The notes below the pieces were generated by a model, which did not search any database, was not told where the DNA came from, and saw nothing but the letters and a program-made list of their open reading frames with translations. From contig MLAK01001215.1 of assembly GCA_001839685.1 (NCBI GenBank), forward strand, positions 68,676-132,675: 64,000 nucleotides of DNA, written 5' to 3'. The stretch is from Tritrichomonas foetus. Lineage: Eukaryota > Parabasalia > Tritrichomonadida > Tritrichomonadidae. Shown here in pieces: positions 46,351 to 55,990 of this stretch (position 1 is the stretch's first letter; every line of letters starts with the position of its first letter). A program made the translations under genes and the position numbers.

Positions 46351-49300
46351 CTATGCAGATGGCAAAGAACGAGGTTTAAATAATCTCAATTTCACCTTTG
46401 ATTTCTTTTTCGGATTTTTAATTTTTCGTCTGCAACAATCGTTTGCGTTAACAACAGTTTCACGAACAAGTTCAGGTACAACAACGTATGGTAAAAACAT
46501 TGACCCACAAAGTGGGCCAAAAGCGACGCCAGTATTATTCACAACTTTAACATGTAAAATTCCAGGTCTTGATGGAATTAAAATAACCATTACTTCATAT
46601 AATTCTTTAGCTTCCATGTATTTTACTGTTGTTTGAATGTTTGGATCTTCACTCCAAATTACAGAAACTTTAATTTGGTTTTGATTAAAAGTAACTTCAT
46701 TGAGTTGGAAGGCAATTTCATACATTGATTCGGTATAAAAAACCCGATCATCTTGAATATTCCCCAGAGATTTCAAAAATTTATAAAACAAAGGGGAAAA
46801 TTCCGCTTCATTTTGCAAATTTCGAATTTCGTTATTTTCATCATGAAAAGAATTATCTTTCTTAATATCATTGCAATTATTTGCATTTTGGTCTTGTGAA
46901 TTTTGATCATGTGGGATTCCTATATCATTCGAATGATTTAGTTTATGGCTTCCAGGAGTATTAATTTTGTTTGTTGCTAAATACTCAAGTTTGATTAAAA
47001 TTCTTTGTTTGAGATTGGAAAAGAATTTGAATTGGAAGTTGTCGATTAAATTCGATTCTTTTGCAGTTTCAATTTTCTGCGCACATGATTCTGATAAAAC
47101 ATCAAAAAGAAGAGGTGCTGCTGAATTAAACATCGAGTTAGAATTAATTCTATACGCTGAAGAAGAATATGGCAAGATTGAAGTCAGCGTAAATGTATGG
47201 GAATGCGGATTATTTCCTAATAAAAATGATGATTCGTTATCAGAAAAATAAAAGCTTGTGCCATTTTGGCTCAAATTCGATATTTCATCAGAACTATTCA
47301 ATGAACTGTTAAATGAGTGGTTTGATAAATTAATGGTCAATGTATTGTTGTTCAATGAATTGTGTGAACGGTTTAAATTATTAGATCGATTGAAGGAATG
47401 ACTGTAATTGTGATGTGGTGATAAGCAACTTTTTTCATGATTACTTGAATCATCTCCACTATTGTCAGTGACATTGAAACCAGAATTATCAACGAAATTC
47501 AAATTATTTATGTCTAACGCACAATCTGAAGCATACTTGGCTCTCATATTTTCTAAATCTGCATCAATGTTATTCAATGTATCAATTCGATCTAAACTAC
47601 TTGTATTTGAAGCTGACGTATTCAAAGAGTCCATACTAAAAGTATTACTCAAAGAATTAAAATTATAATGTCTTCTATTCTCTCGATCTAATTGTTCAAA
47701 TATATTTTTGTATCTACTTGCTGACTTAGGAGGGGATAAACAAAATCCAGTCGCTCTGTTTAAAAATTTTTGTAATTTTGGATTTGTAGCATATGATTGT
47801 CTTTTTAGTAAAAAATGAATGCATCGTTCTTTTAATGATCCATTTTTTAAATTAATGAATAATTTTACAACAAAAATTATTAAAATTACAAAACATTTAT
47901 AGGTACAGTGTGGATTGTTTGTTGTATCGTCAATTTCCATCATTATTGTGTCAAAAATTAATTCAAATTTTTCATTAAGTTTACTAAAATAGGGAGGGAG
48001 ATGGAGAAGAAGTGATGCAAATAAAGCAGAGAAATTCGACGAGAGTTTTCGGAGGCAATCTAAAAAAATCACTCGAATTTCTTTCTCAATAAGTTGACGT
48101 GAATTATCTAATAAGTTATGAATAAGCAAAACAAATGAAATGCACATAAAATGATCACTAATCCCATTTGACATTGCTGAAATTTCTAGTGCTTGAAGTG
48201 ATATTTTCCTAAATTCTTCAGAAAATAATGATACACATGCTAAAAAGGAAATTGTATTATCATCTGAAGGACATGGATCAGGAATTGCTGCAAAAATTGC
48301 AGGAACTAAACTAAAAGCATTTGGTATATTATCTAAGCATGCTTTTACTGATGAAGGTAAAGCAAAACATCCATTTTGAAGACCATTCATTAAAGTTATT
48401 ATCCAATATTGGGATAAACCATAACAAAAATGAATTCTATGAATAATTGTGTAAAACAATCTCTCAATTGCATAAAATAAAGTTTCATTTTTGGCATCCT
48501 GAAAATAAATTTTAAAAACTAAAGGAAGATATTCATTGATTAGAAAAGAATAATCAATATCAACTGTCATTTCAGGTAGATTATTAATGACACTACTAAA
48601 AGTGTCAGTAATAGAAGCAATAACGAAATTTCTCGTCATTTTGTTAAAACAATGAATATAAGCAAAAATAAAATCGCTTGCTAATTTCATATTAAAGGTC
48701 CAACAATTAATAGAGAAGTAAAAATGAACAGAATTATCTCCTTTTCTTAATTTATCTAAAGTTGGATTCGATATTTTTTCAAATTCAAATAAAGAAGGAT
48801 TATTTAAAAAGTCACAGCGAATTTCATCTGTGATTTTTAAAAGAATTGGAGAAAAGCCAACTGCTAATTGCGATGCAAATCGGGAAATTAAATGACAAAG
48901 ACTAGGAATATGTGATTTCGGCGTAATTTGAATCATATTATCAACATATTTCATTTCTTCATCAATACTTATATATTTCCTATCAACTAAAAATGTTAAG
49001 AAGAAAAGCGTTAAGAATGGTAAAGCATCAGGATATTGATTCACAATAGAAAATGATAGAAAATGTCCAATAATGATTTTATCTGTTTCTATTTGTAAAA
49101 GTGGCTGAATTAAAGCACGCAATCTTAAAATATGTGTGAATAATTTACCAATCTTATATATATATTGATCATTATTATTTTTAATATTATCTATCATTAT
49201 TGAGATAACTTGAATTGAACTATCAATAATATTCATTACAATATTTTTTGATTGTTCATGTGAACGTGCCATGCTATTAAATGCTGTAATTACACTATCA

Positions 49301-50184
49301 GATGGTGTTGTCCGAAAGTAAGAAAGTGACAACGAATTATGACATTGAACTTTTGAAAGAAAATTACACATATCAACCCTTTTTGTACAATTTTCAAAAT
49401 TCATATTTTGAATATTACATGGGAAAGAATGCTTAACAAATCGATAGCAGATTTTTGTATATGCAGGAACAGTTGAAGCTGAATGAAAAAGTTCAGCAAT
49501 ATAAAAAGCACTTTTTTGAGAAATTATTTTTGAATCAAATATGATAATTTTGTAACGTTTTTCTAAATTACTGATTGTTTGAATAAATGAAGAACTGATT
49601 CGACGACGAATATTTATATCAATATTTCTAATGGTCATAGGAAAAATTATCTCTGAAATCATGCATAAATTGAATTTGACTTTGAGCAAATTATCAGATT
49701 TATCAAAAAAATGAATAATTAACTCAATTTGTTTACAGAATGTTTCTTGAGTTACATTTCCTACTTCACCTGCATCAATCCTTTGGAGATCTGATGTCGT
49801 ATCAAATGCATATAATAAAAATTTTTGCCAAGTGTTGTATGAAGTTATCATGTATGCAGAATCTATATAACAAACCGAATGACGCCATATTTCATCTCGA
49901 ATTTGTGGATCGTTTAAAGGATGAATCAACATATATAAAATAATTTGGAGAATATGGAGAATTTCGATTCCTTCTTGAGGCGTCCGGCATAAAATTTGAA
50001 ATAACATCGACGAATATTTGAGTATAATTGTCTTGCTTGAGCGGTTGCAGGAATATGGTGGATCTGATTTTAATGACTCGATATATTCCTTAAATGCGAC
50101 TGTGAATTCATAAAATACATCATCGTTGATACTTTTGTCGTTATTGATTACAAGCTTAGAGAGCGATTGAAGTCGCTCTACCAT
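46351..50184 (-). CDS. Large helical protein with degenerate RapGAP/RalGAP domain
   Basis: This is a 1277-residue protein. Residues 1-830 are all-helical (HEAT/tuberin-like), as in RalGAP-alpha and tuberin. A Ser/Asn/His-rich disordered section spans about 845-1010. The C-terminal 155 residues (about 1120-1277) match a RapGAP domain. The domain begins FSPLFYKFLKSLGN, and Y-E-I-A-F-Q-L is in the place of EIIFHV. It continues VSVIWSEDPNI, VAFGPLCGSM and PELVRETVVNANDCC, and ends in a basic KKKSKVKLRLFK tail. The canonical HIGND segment, which supplies the catalytic asparagine, reads NQNQIKVSVIW, with Gln at the aligned position. GAP activity is therefore doubtful. Known relatives inactivate Rap, Ral or Rheb GTPases. 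Confidence 0.78.
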   Translation of the reverse strand: MVERLQSLSKLVINNDKSINDDVFYEFTVAFKEYIESLKSDPPYSCNRSSKTIILKYSSMLFQILCRTPQEGIEILHILQIILYMLIHPLNDPQIRDEIWRHSVCYIDSAYMITSYNTWQKFLLYAFDTTSDLQRIDAGEVGNVTQETFCKQIELIIHFFDKSDNLLKVKFNLCMISEIIFPMTIRNIDINIRRRISSSFIQTISNLEKRYKIIIFDSKIISQKSAFYIAELFHSASTVPAYTKICYRFVKHSFPCNIQNMNFENCTKRVDMCNFLSKVQCHNSLSLSYFRTTPSDSVITAFNSMARSHEQSKNIVMNIIDSSIQVISIMIDNIKNNNDQYIYKIGKLFTHILRLRALIQPLLQIETDKIIIGHFLSFSIVNQYPDALPFLTLFFLTFLVDRKYISIDEEMKYVDNMIQITPKSHIPSLCHLISRFASQLAVGFSPILLKITDEIRCDFLNNPSLFEFEKISNPTLDKLRKGDNSVHFYFSINCWTFNMKLASDFIFAYIHCFNKMTRNFVIASITDTFSSVINNLPEMTVDIDYSFLINEYLPLVFKIYFQDAKNETLFYAIERLFYTIIHRIHFCYGLSQYWIITLMNGLQNGCFALPSSVKACLDNIPNAFSLVPAIFAAIPDPCPSDDNTISFLACVSLFSEEFRKISLQALEISAMSNGISDHFMCISFVLLIHNLLDNSRQLIEKEIRVIFLDCLRKLSSNFSALFASLLLHLPPYFSKLNEKFELIFDTIMMEIDDTTNNPHCTYKCFVILIIFVVKLFINLKNGSLKERCIHFLLKRQSYATNPKLQKFLNRATGFCLSPPKSASRYKNIFEQLDRENRRHYNFNSLSNTFSMDSLNTSASNTSSLDRIDTLNNIDADLENMRAKYASDCALDINNLNFVDNSGFNVTDNSGDDSSNHEKSCLSPHHNYSHSFNRSNNLNRSHNSLNNNTLTINLSNHSFNSSLNSSDEISNLSQNGTSFYFSDNESSFLLGNNPHSHTFTLTSILPYSSSAYRINSNSMFNSAAPLLFDVLSESCAQKIETAKESNLIDNFQFKFFSNLKQRILIKLEYLATNKINTPGSHKLNHSNDIGIPHDQNSQDQNANNCNDIKKDNSFHDENNEIRNLQNEAEFSPLFYKFLKSLGNIQDDRVFYTESMYEIAFQLNEVTFNQNQIKVSVIWSEDPNIQTTVKYMEAKELYEVMVILIPSRPGILHVKVVNNTGVAFGPLCGSMFLPYVVVPELVRETVVNANDCCRRKIKNPKKKSKVKLRLFKPRSLPSA

Positions 50185-51118
50185 TTATTTACTTCGAAAA
50201 GAATAAATCTAACAAATTCACTTGTTTATAAAAATATTTACCAAGAAACTGAATAAATTAACCTTGATTTCTGTAAACAAAACATGTCATCAAAAATTGG
50301 AATTGAATTGTTTATGAGATTAGTATTTAATATTTTGTGAAATTCCTTCTCAAAATCATATACAATCATTCAAATGACAAATCATTTGCGGATTTTGGAT
50401 ACAACATTTTTCCTCCGGTTTTGAACCCAGAAACTGGCAAATTGACAAGATTTTTTACGAAAATGCAACAGATTCCCATGTATTAAATTAAGCTTCTCAA
50501 CAATTTTTTATTATAATTTTTATTAATAATCTCATCTGAATAATTATTGAAATTCTCATATATGCTTTAATTTTTAAAATTTACTGAGCATTATGATAGA
50601 TTTATGGTAAAATTTACTTTTCCTCTCATTATTTTTCAATTGAAAAATTATCCAACCTACAATTTAGTTAATAATAAATATTATAACGAACAAAATACAT
50701 GAAGTCTTTATATATCTATGATGATCTGATTCATGAAAATTTCAAATTCTTTTCATTTTCAGAGAATTATTGGTTAAACAGTTATCTTCATAGCAGAACA
50801 TACAATACATACACTAAATCTAATTTATAAAAATTTATGAATGATTAGCAAATAAAATTTAATAAAACATTGATTGATAAAGGATCAAAAAAGTTAAAAT
50901 ATTAATTAGAAATGATATTTTAAGGTCATTGAAAGTGACGATATGTTCTGGAATATTGCTTTATACCTGAAGAAAGCAGTTGTAATTAACCTCTCGAGCC
51001 AGATACCAATTGAAAATATTTTTTCACATAACATTTCAATGTAATAGATTGAAAAAATCAACAGACAGAAAGAAAAAAAATGTAAAATATTCAATTTTAC
51101 GTCTGCCGAGATACAAAA
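50185..51118. other. Divergent intergenic region, nothing firm
   Basis: This 934-base AT-rich gap lies between the RapGAP-like gene (minus) and a small coiled-coil gene (plus). TTTTACGTCTGCC (51096-51108) just before the latter's ATG resembles the ACGTC strings seen upstream of other genes in the window. The 62- and 138-codon frames here are chance or shadows. Confidence 0.4.
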
Positions 51119-51898
51119 ATGGCAACTTTAAATGGAACCCCTGCCCAGCCAAACGACGAAAATACAAAACTTCAGAAACCAGAAACAGAAACAGACGCAA
51201 AAGACAAACCCACTTCTTCGCCGAAAAGTTCAGGATTGATGAAACTTGGCCTCGGTGGTCTTGGCGGGCTCGGCGGAAGGCAAGTCAAAGGAAACAAAAT
51301 GTCTCTCAGTCGAGGAATGTCCCTTCAGAAGCGAAACGGACCAGAAGCACACTCCGGAAACCAAAGCGACATCCAAGCCGACCAATCGCCAATCAAATCA
51401 CCACCGCGGCGGCTTTCTGGACTTAGTCTGGGTGGTTTGAAAGGCTTGAAAAGCGTAAAATCATCACCGCCTCCAGAATTCCCAAGCAAAATCACCCAAT
51501 TAAGTCCGGCCGATAATAAAGAATTGAATCCAAGTGACAAAAATGAAAATGACAAAATTTCTTTGGACCAAAACAACAATCAAAATCCAAATTCTAATGA
51601 AACAAATAATTTAAAAAATGAAAAAGCGAGTTCGGAAAATTCAAATATTAAAGATTTAGATCCAAATGAAAAAGAAATCCTCAATGATGTTGATAAAATT
51701 CAACAATCAATCGATCGCCTCTTAATTGAAAGACGCGACATGCAGGCTCAGCACCGAAAGTGGCTGGACGAACAGAAAAAGAAAATATTCAAGATACGAA
51801 AAGAAACAACAATGCTAACAAATCCGGAGCTTCTGAATTCCAAGAATTTGCTCGCATATGCCCAAATGAGTCTGAATTCGCCACTACAAAAAGTGTAA
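51119..51898 (+). CDS. Small protein with Gly/Leu motif and coiled coil, unknown
   Basis: This is a 259-residue protein. The N-terminal 130 residues are disordered, rich in P, S, T, K and G, with two similar LGGLGGLGG/LSLGGLKGLKS modules (about 40-60 and 100-118). The middle is N/D/E-rich (125-180) and a coiled coil covers about 180-240 (DKIQQSIDRLLIERRDMQ). The duplicated SGL-LGLGGL-like modules, both preceded by SP-rich sequence, could be short interaction motifs. No enzyme motif or membrane span is present. The start is the only ATG, and GC content is well above the flanks, which supports coding. Confidence 0.75.
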   Translation: MATLNGTPAQPNDENTKLQKPETETDAKDKPTSSPKSSGLMKLGLGGLGGLGGRQVKGNKMSLSRGMSLQKRNGPEAHSGNQSDIQADQSPIKSPPRRLSGLSLGGLKGLKSVKSSPPPEFPSKITQLSPADNKELNPSDKNENDKISLDQNNNQNPNSNETNNLKNEKASSENSNIKDLDPNEKEILNDVDKIQQSIDRLLIERRDMQAQHRKWLDEQKKKIFKIRKETTMLTNPELLNSKNLLAYAQMSLNSPLQKV

Positions 51899-52167
51899 GT
51901 TATATTTCTCTCTCTGTTTTTATTGTTAATAAATTTTTACATGAATTACTTTCTATGTAATTTTACGAATTCTTCAAATATTTTCTTTACTTTCTGAATT
52001 GATGCAATTAAATGCTATTAATTGGTGTGTGACAAAATAAATGATAAATTTACTCAGGAAAAGTGATAGATAAGCCATTTAATGAATCTTTTTATTAATA
52101 ATATAAATATTCTATATAAATCGATGTAATTTTACATCATAACATGGGTTCCTAAATACGTATTTCA

Positions 52168-53292
52168 TCACATCTCGTTTACAAATTTCAATAAATCTTC
52201 GATTGTTTGTGCTTCTTTGATCTTATTTTCTGTTCCTGGTGCCTGCCTAATCTTTGACTCATAAAATTTGAACATATGCTTTTTGGCATAAAACAAACTT
52301 TTTTCTGGATGTTTTGCAGCCAATTCCAAATACTCAGTTGCTATTGTCCTCAATGAAAACCTCCCATCCTTATCGTCATTTGAATCACAAACAATATCTT
52401 TTTGTTCATTACTTTGTTCTTTATTGTCTGATTCATTGTTATGATCGAGATTAGTATTTTTGATGAGGGTTCTCTCGCTTTCGTTTTCAATAAAATCATT
52501 GTCGAAAATGGTTGGGTTTGCAAGAAGGGCCTGTCCAACCATGACTCCTGCAGCTCCAGTCTCTCTCAGAATTTCAATTGCATCACTTTTACTGTTGACA
52601 CCACCGTTTGCGATTACAGGAATTTCAACAGTTTCCACAACCTTTTTAATTATGTCTGTGAAAACGTTTGCTTTTTTGTCGCGATGCTGGAAACGCCCAT
52701 GAACAGCCAGAACAGAGACTCCTGCATTTTGGAGTTGTTTGGCGAATTCTATTGTTGTTTCTGGATCAGGAACTTCATTATTTTCTTCATCAGTCTTTGT
52801 AAAAATCCGTATTTTAGCAGTTACTGGCACGCAAACATTTGTGCTGAGTTTTTCAAAAAGTTTGATCACTTCATCACGCTTTTCTGCAGTATCTACAAGG
52901 AAAAATCCATAGCCACCACGCTTGGCAATATGCTGGGTGCATCCTAAGTTTAAATCGACTGCATCACAAAGTGGCCCAATATCAACCGCACTTGACAAAA
53001 TTGTGTCATAATCTGATCCAGCGAGCTGGACAATGAGCGGGCGGTCTTCCTGGCATGTTTGAAAGACTCGATTCTGATATTTATGTCCTTGAATCCACTG
53101 GTTGGAGTTGATCATTCCCGTATAACAAACTTTGACATTATGGAGGCGGCATTGAAGCCTGAAAGCGAGATCATTAACTTCAGCCATTGGAGCAAGACAT
53201 ATGGGATTATCACCGAACTGCTTCCAGAATTCCCAGGCTTTTTCCACGTGAGTTTTCATGAAATTTTGGTAATTTACCTGTAAATTGACCAT
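52168..53292 (-). CDS. tRNA-dihydrouridine synthase, Dus1-type
   Basis: This 374-residue TIM-barrel enzyme matches the eukaryotic Dus1 subfamily. It has an LAPMAEVND FMN-site start (33-41), YTGMI (57-61), VQLAGSD (88-94), catalytic-loop NLGCTQHIAKRGGYG with Cys118 as the proton donor, KIRIF (around 170), HGR and VIANGGV, and a GVMVGQALLANP phosphate-site end near 255-265. Dus1 reduces uridine 16/17 in the tRNA D-loop using NADPH and FMN. CTQ replaces the usual CPQ after the catalytic Cys. An acidic Asn/Lys/Glu insertion (about 272-310) precedes the C-terminal helical domain. The length fits the family. TAACCGATA lies just upstream of the start. Confidence 0.95.
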   Translation of the reverse strand: MVNLQVNYQNFMKTHVEKAWEFWKQFGDNPICLAPMAEVNDLAFRLQCRLHNVKVCYTGMINSNQWIQGHKYQNRVFQTCQEDRPLIVQLAGSDYDTILSSAVDIGPLCDAVDLNLGCTQHIAKRGGYGFFLVDTAEKRDEVIKLFEKLSTNVCVPVTAKIRIFTKTDEENNEVPDPETTIEFAKQLQNAGVSVLAVHGRFQHRDKKANVFTDIIKKVVETVEIPVIANGGVNSKSDAIEILRETGAAGVMVGQALLANPTIFDNDFIENESERTLIKNTNLDHNNESDNKEQSNEQKDIVCDSNDDKDGRFSLRTIATEYLELAAKHPEKSLFYAKKHMFKFYESKIRQAPGTENKIKEAQTIEDLLKFVNEM

Positions 53293-53776
53293 AACCGATA
53301 AATTTTTGGTCCTAAAAAAATTGCGGGAATCCGATTGAAAGGTCTCTTATTATTATTATAAAAATCATTTAGGAACCAAAATTAGCATCTGCTATTGATA
53401 AATTCATAGATTTCCAAATTTCATTTATCGAATCTAATTTCGAAATATGAAATTATCTGAATTTTTTCAACTTTATAGATTCTCATAAATATATCATCTT
53501 ATATACTATTCTAATTTATTATGGAATATGAAATGTTGTTCCTCGATAGACAAATATTATTAAATCGAGCGTTGATACATGAATCAGGATTCGTTGAATT
53601 GTGAATCAATCAAATACAGACTTTTTCGTGAATTTTGGATCCAGACCATGAAATTTCAATTAATTTGAATACAACACAATAACTCTCACAAATTATGATG
53701 CGCAGAAACATATTTGGATCACAGGAATTCAATATTTTTGATAGCTGCCATCAAAATTTAATTAAGTTCATCTCAG
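53293..53776. promoter_or_regulatory. Divergent intergenic region
   Basis: This 484-base gap lies between Dus1-like (minus) and SDR (plus) genes. TAACCGATAAA overlaps the end of the Dus1 start region (53292-53302) and GTTCATCTCAG (53766-53776) directly precedes the SDR ATG, fitting a TCA-T initiator. Nothing else is recognised. Confidence 0.4.
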
Positions 53777-55519
53777 ATGAGTAATTTCTCTTTTATATGG
53801 TGTATTGGTCTTCTTGGTACATTTTATTTCATGTGGAAACTGTTTTACTACATCCGAAGCATTTTCATGATGAAAAAAGTCAGTCAAACATCAATTCCTG
53901 AAAATCATTCAATTAGTGATATTTCGCAATATGAAAAGATAGTATTCATTACTGGTGCAACAGGTGTTATGGGTTTATCTACAGTCCGCCAATTAATTAA
54001 AGAATCCAAAGATAACATTTATATTAAAGTGTTAGCCAGAAAAAGTCAAAAGAATCAGAAAATTTTGCGAGAGTTTAATCATTTATCGAATTTTGAAATT
54101 GTTTGGGGAGATTTACTTGATTATAACTCTGTTTTAAAAGGAATTCAAGATTGTAACTATGTTCTTCATATTGGAGGAATGGTTTCACCAATGGCTGATA
54201 TTCTACCATATACTACTCTACAAATAAACATTAAGTCTGCAGAAAATATCGTAAAAGCAGTATTAAATCAACCAAATAATGAAAATATTCATGTTTGCTA
54301 CATTGGATCAATCACGGAGCTTGGAAGTCGGAATTATCCGGTTCATTGGGGACGTACTGGCGATCCAGTTCTTGTTTCTGTTTATGATGTTTATGGAGCA
54401 TCAAAGGTTTGTTCTGAAAGAATATTTGTCGAAAGTGGGATAAAAAAATGGGTTATTTTTAGACAAACTAGTATATTACACACAGGATTATTGAATAGAA
54501 TTGATCCAGTTATATTTACTGTAAATCTAAATGCTGTATTGGAATGGTGCACTCTTGAAGATAGTGGAAGAGTACTAACCGAATTAGTGACAGCAAATCT
54601 GTCAAATGATTTTTGGTGCAAATTTTATAATATTGGATCGGGTGAAAAATACCGATTTTCAAATTACGAATTTTATTCAAAAATATTTGAAACACTAGGA
54701 ATGGGCTCAATTGATGATATTTTTGAACCTCATTGGTTTACAACTCGTAATTTCCATGGCCACTTCTTAATTGATAGTGATAAACTTGAAAACATTTTGC
54801 ATTTCCGAGAGAATATACCATGTGATATTTATTTCCGTAATCTTTTCTCCAGATGTGATTACTTGTATAAAATTCCTCGTTTCATTCCTTTCAAAAAACT
54901 AATGTCATTTGTCATTCATATGGTAATGAAAAGAATTGCAAATGAAAAATACCTTGGAACACTTGATTGGATTAAAAATAACCAGAAAGAAAGAATATCT
55001 GCATACTTTGGTTCAATGGAGGAATATCACAAAATCCCAACAGACTGGAAAAAATTTACAAAAAGAATTTATAAAAAATCTTCACAATTAAGCCATGATA
55101 CTGTAATATTAAATCATGGATATAATGAAAAGAAACAACTCGATCAATTAGATTTAAATGATCTGCGTCAAGCAGCAAAATTCAGAGGAGGTCACCTTGT
55201 CAGTAATGAAATGATTACAGGCGATTTACAAACCAAATTAGAATGGAAATGTGGAACTTGTGAAAAAACATTCACTGCAAGTCCAGCTTTGATTATTCTT
55301 GGTGGGCATTGGTGCCCTAGCTGTATTATTCCATTAAAAGAATGGAATTATGATTATGTTGCAAAAACAAACCCATTTTTTGCTCAAGTTTGGCACAACG
55401 AACATGACATTAATGAAAATAATATATATTTGTTTGAAAAAATTTTCAATGAACCTTGTTATGAGAAGAAATCTACAGATCATGTTATTCCAATTCATAA
55501 TTTTATAAAATTCCCATGA
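53777..55519 (+). CDS. Membrane-anchored extended SDR fused to C-terminal zinc ribbon
   Basis: This is a 580-residue protein. One N-terminal span (about 5-31) is followed by an extended short-chain dehydrogenase (about 53-385) with the NAD(P) motif TGATGVMG (G60, G63, G66), Ser178 and the Y206-x3-K210 pair (YGASK). This is the 3-beta-HSD/epimerase group, which acts on sterols or nucleotide sugars; the substrate is unknown. Residues about 445-520 form a separate module: a DLRQAAKFRGG helix, then WKCGTC (C492, C495), ASPALIILGGHWCPSC (C513, C516). This is a four-cysteine zinc ribbon of a kind seen beside nuclease and viral proteins. A helical tail follows. The frame is uninterrupted through the junction, so the fusion is real in this assembly. 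Confidence 0.88.
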   Translation: MSNFSFIWCIGLLGTFYFMWKLFYYIRSIFMMKKVSQTSIPENHSISDISQYEKIVFITGATGVMGLSTVRQLIKESKDNIYIKVLARKSQKNQKILREFNHLSNFEIVWGDLLDYNSVLKGIQDCNYVLHIGGMVSPMADILPYTTLQINIKSAENIVKAVLNQPNNENIHVCYIGSITELGSRNYPVHWGRTGDPVLVSVYDVYGASKVCSERIFVESGIKKWVIFRQTSILHTGLLNRIDPVIFTVNLNAVLEWCTLEDSGRVLTELVTANLSNDFWCKFYNIGSGEKYRFSNYEFYSKIFETLGMGSIDDIFEPHWFTTRNFHGHFLIDSDKLENILHFRENIPCDIYFRNLFSRCDYLYKIPRFIPFKKLMSFVIHMVMKRIANEKYLGTLDWIKNNQKERISAYFGSMEEYHKIPTDWKKFTKRIYKKSSQLSHDTVILNHGYNEKKQLDQLDLNDLRQAAKFRGGHLVSNEMITGDLQTKLEWKCGTCEKTFTASPALIILGGHWCPSCIIPLKEWNYDYVAKTNPFFAQVWHNEHDINENNIYLFEKIFNEPCYEKKSTDHVIPIHNFIKFP

Positions 55520-55990
55520 TCAATTTGTATCGTTTATTTTAAATTTCATTTTTGTTTCAATAAATTTTCTTTAAACTATGATAAAATAATTTATTATTGG
55601 CTAACAATATATCATGACATATATCTGAATAACGTGTTATTTCGATTAATTACATATTTTCTTGTATTAATATTGTATCAGTGGAAAATTCCAATTATTC
55701 AAGTTTTTGATTCGTAATTCAGATCTGATAATCAAAGAAAATTCAATGTTGATATGATTAAATTTATACCAAAGACTTTGTTAATAGACTTATTGACATA
55801 TATAATGTAATAATATCTTATTGGCCAAGATATTTCTATTTTTATTTTCGATAGAATTTTTTAAGAAAATATCTGATCGATATTGAAATATTCACAATAT
55901 TCATTTTTTCGATAGAATTTTGAATATTTCTCATTCATTACTCTCTGAATATTTAGATTCCTCAAATTTCATTTCACAGAAATTCTAAAA
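55520..55990. other. Intergenic, promoter-like 3' end
   Basis: This 471-base AT-rich gap lies between two plus-strand genes. TTTTTCGATAGAATTTT occurs at 55846-55865 region and again at 55904-55921, a near-perfect direct repeat. TTTCATTTCACAG (55967-55979) before the ATG has two TCA-Y-W initiator-like matches. Confidence 0.45.
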
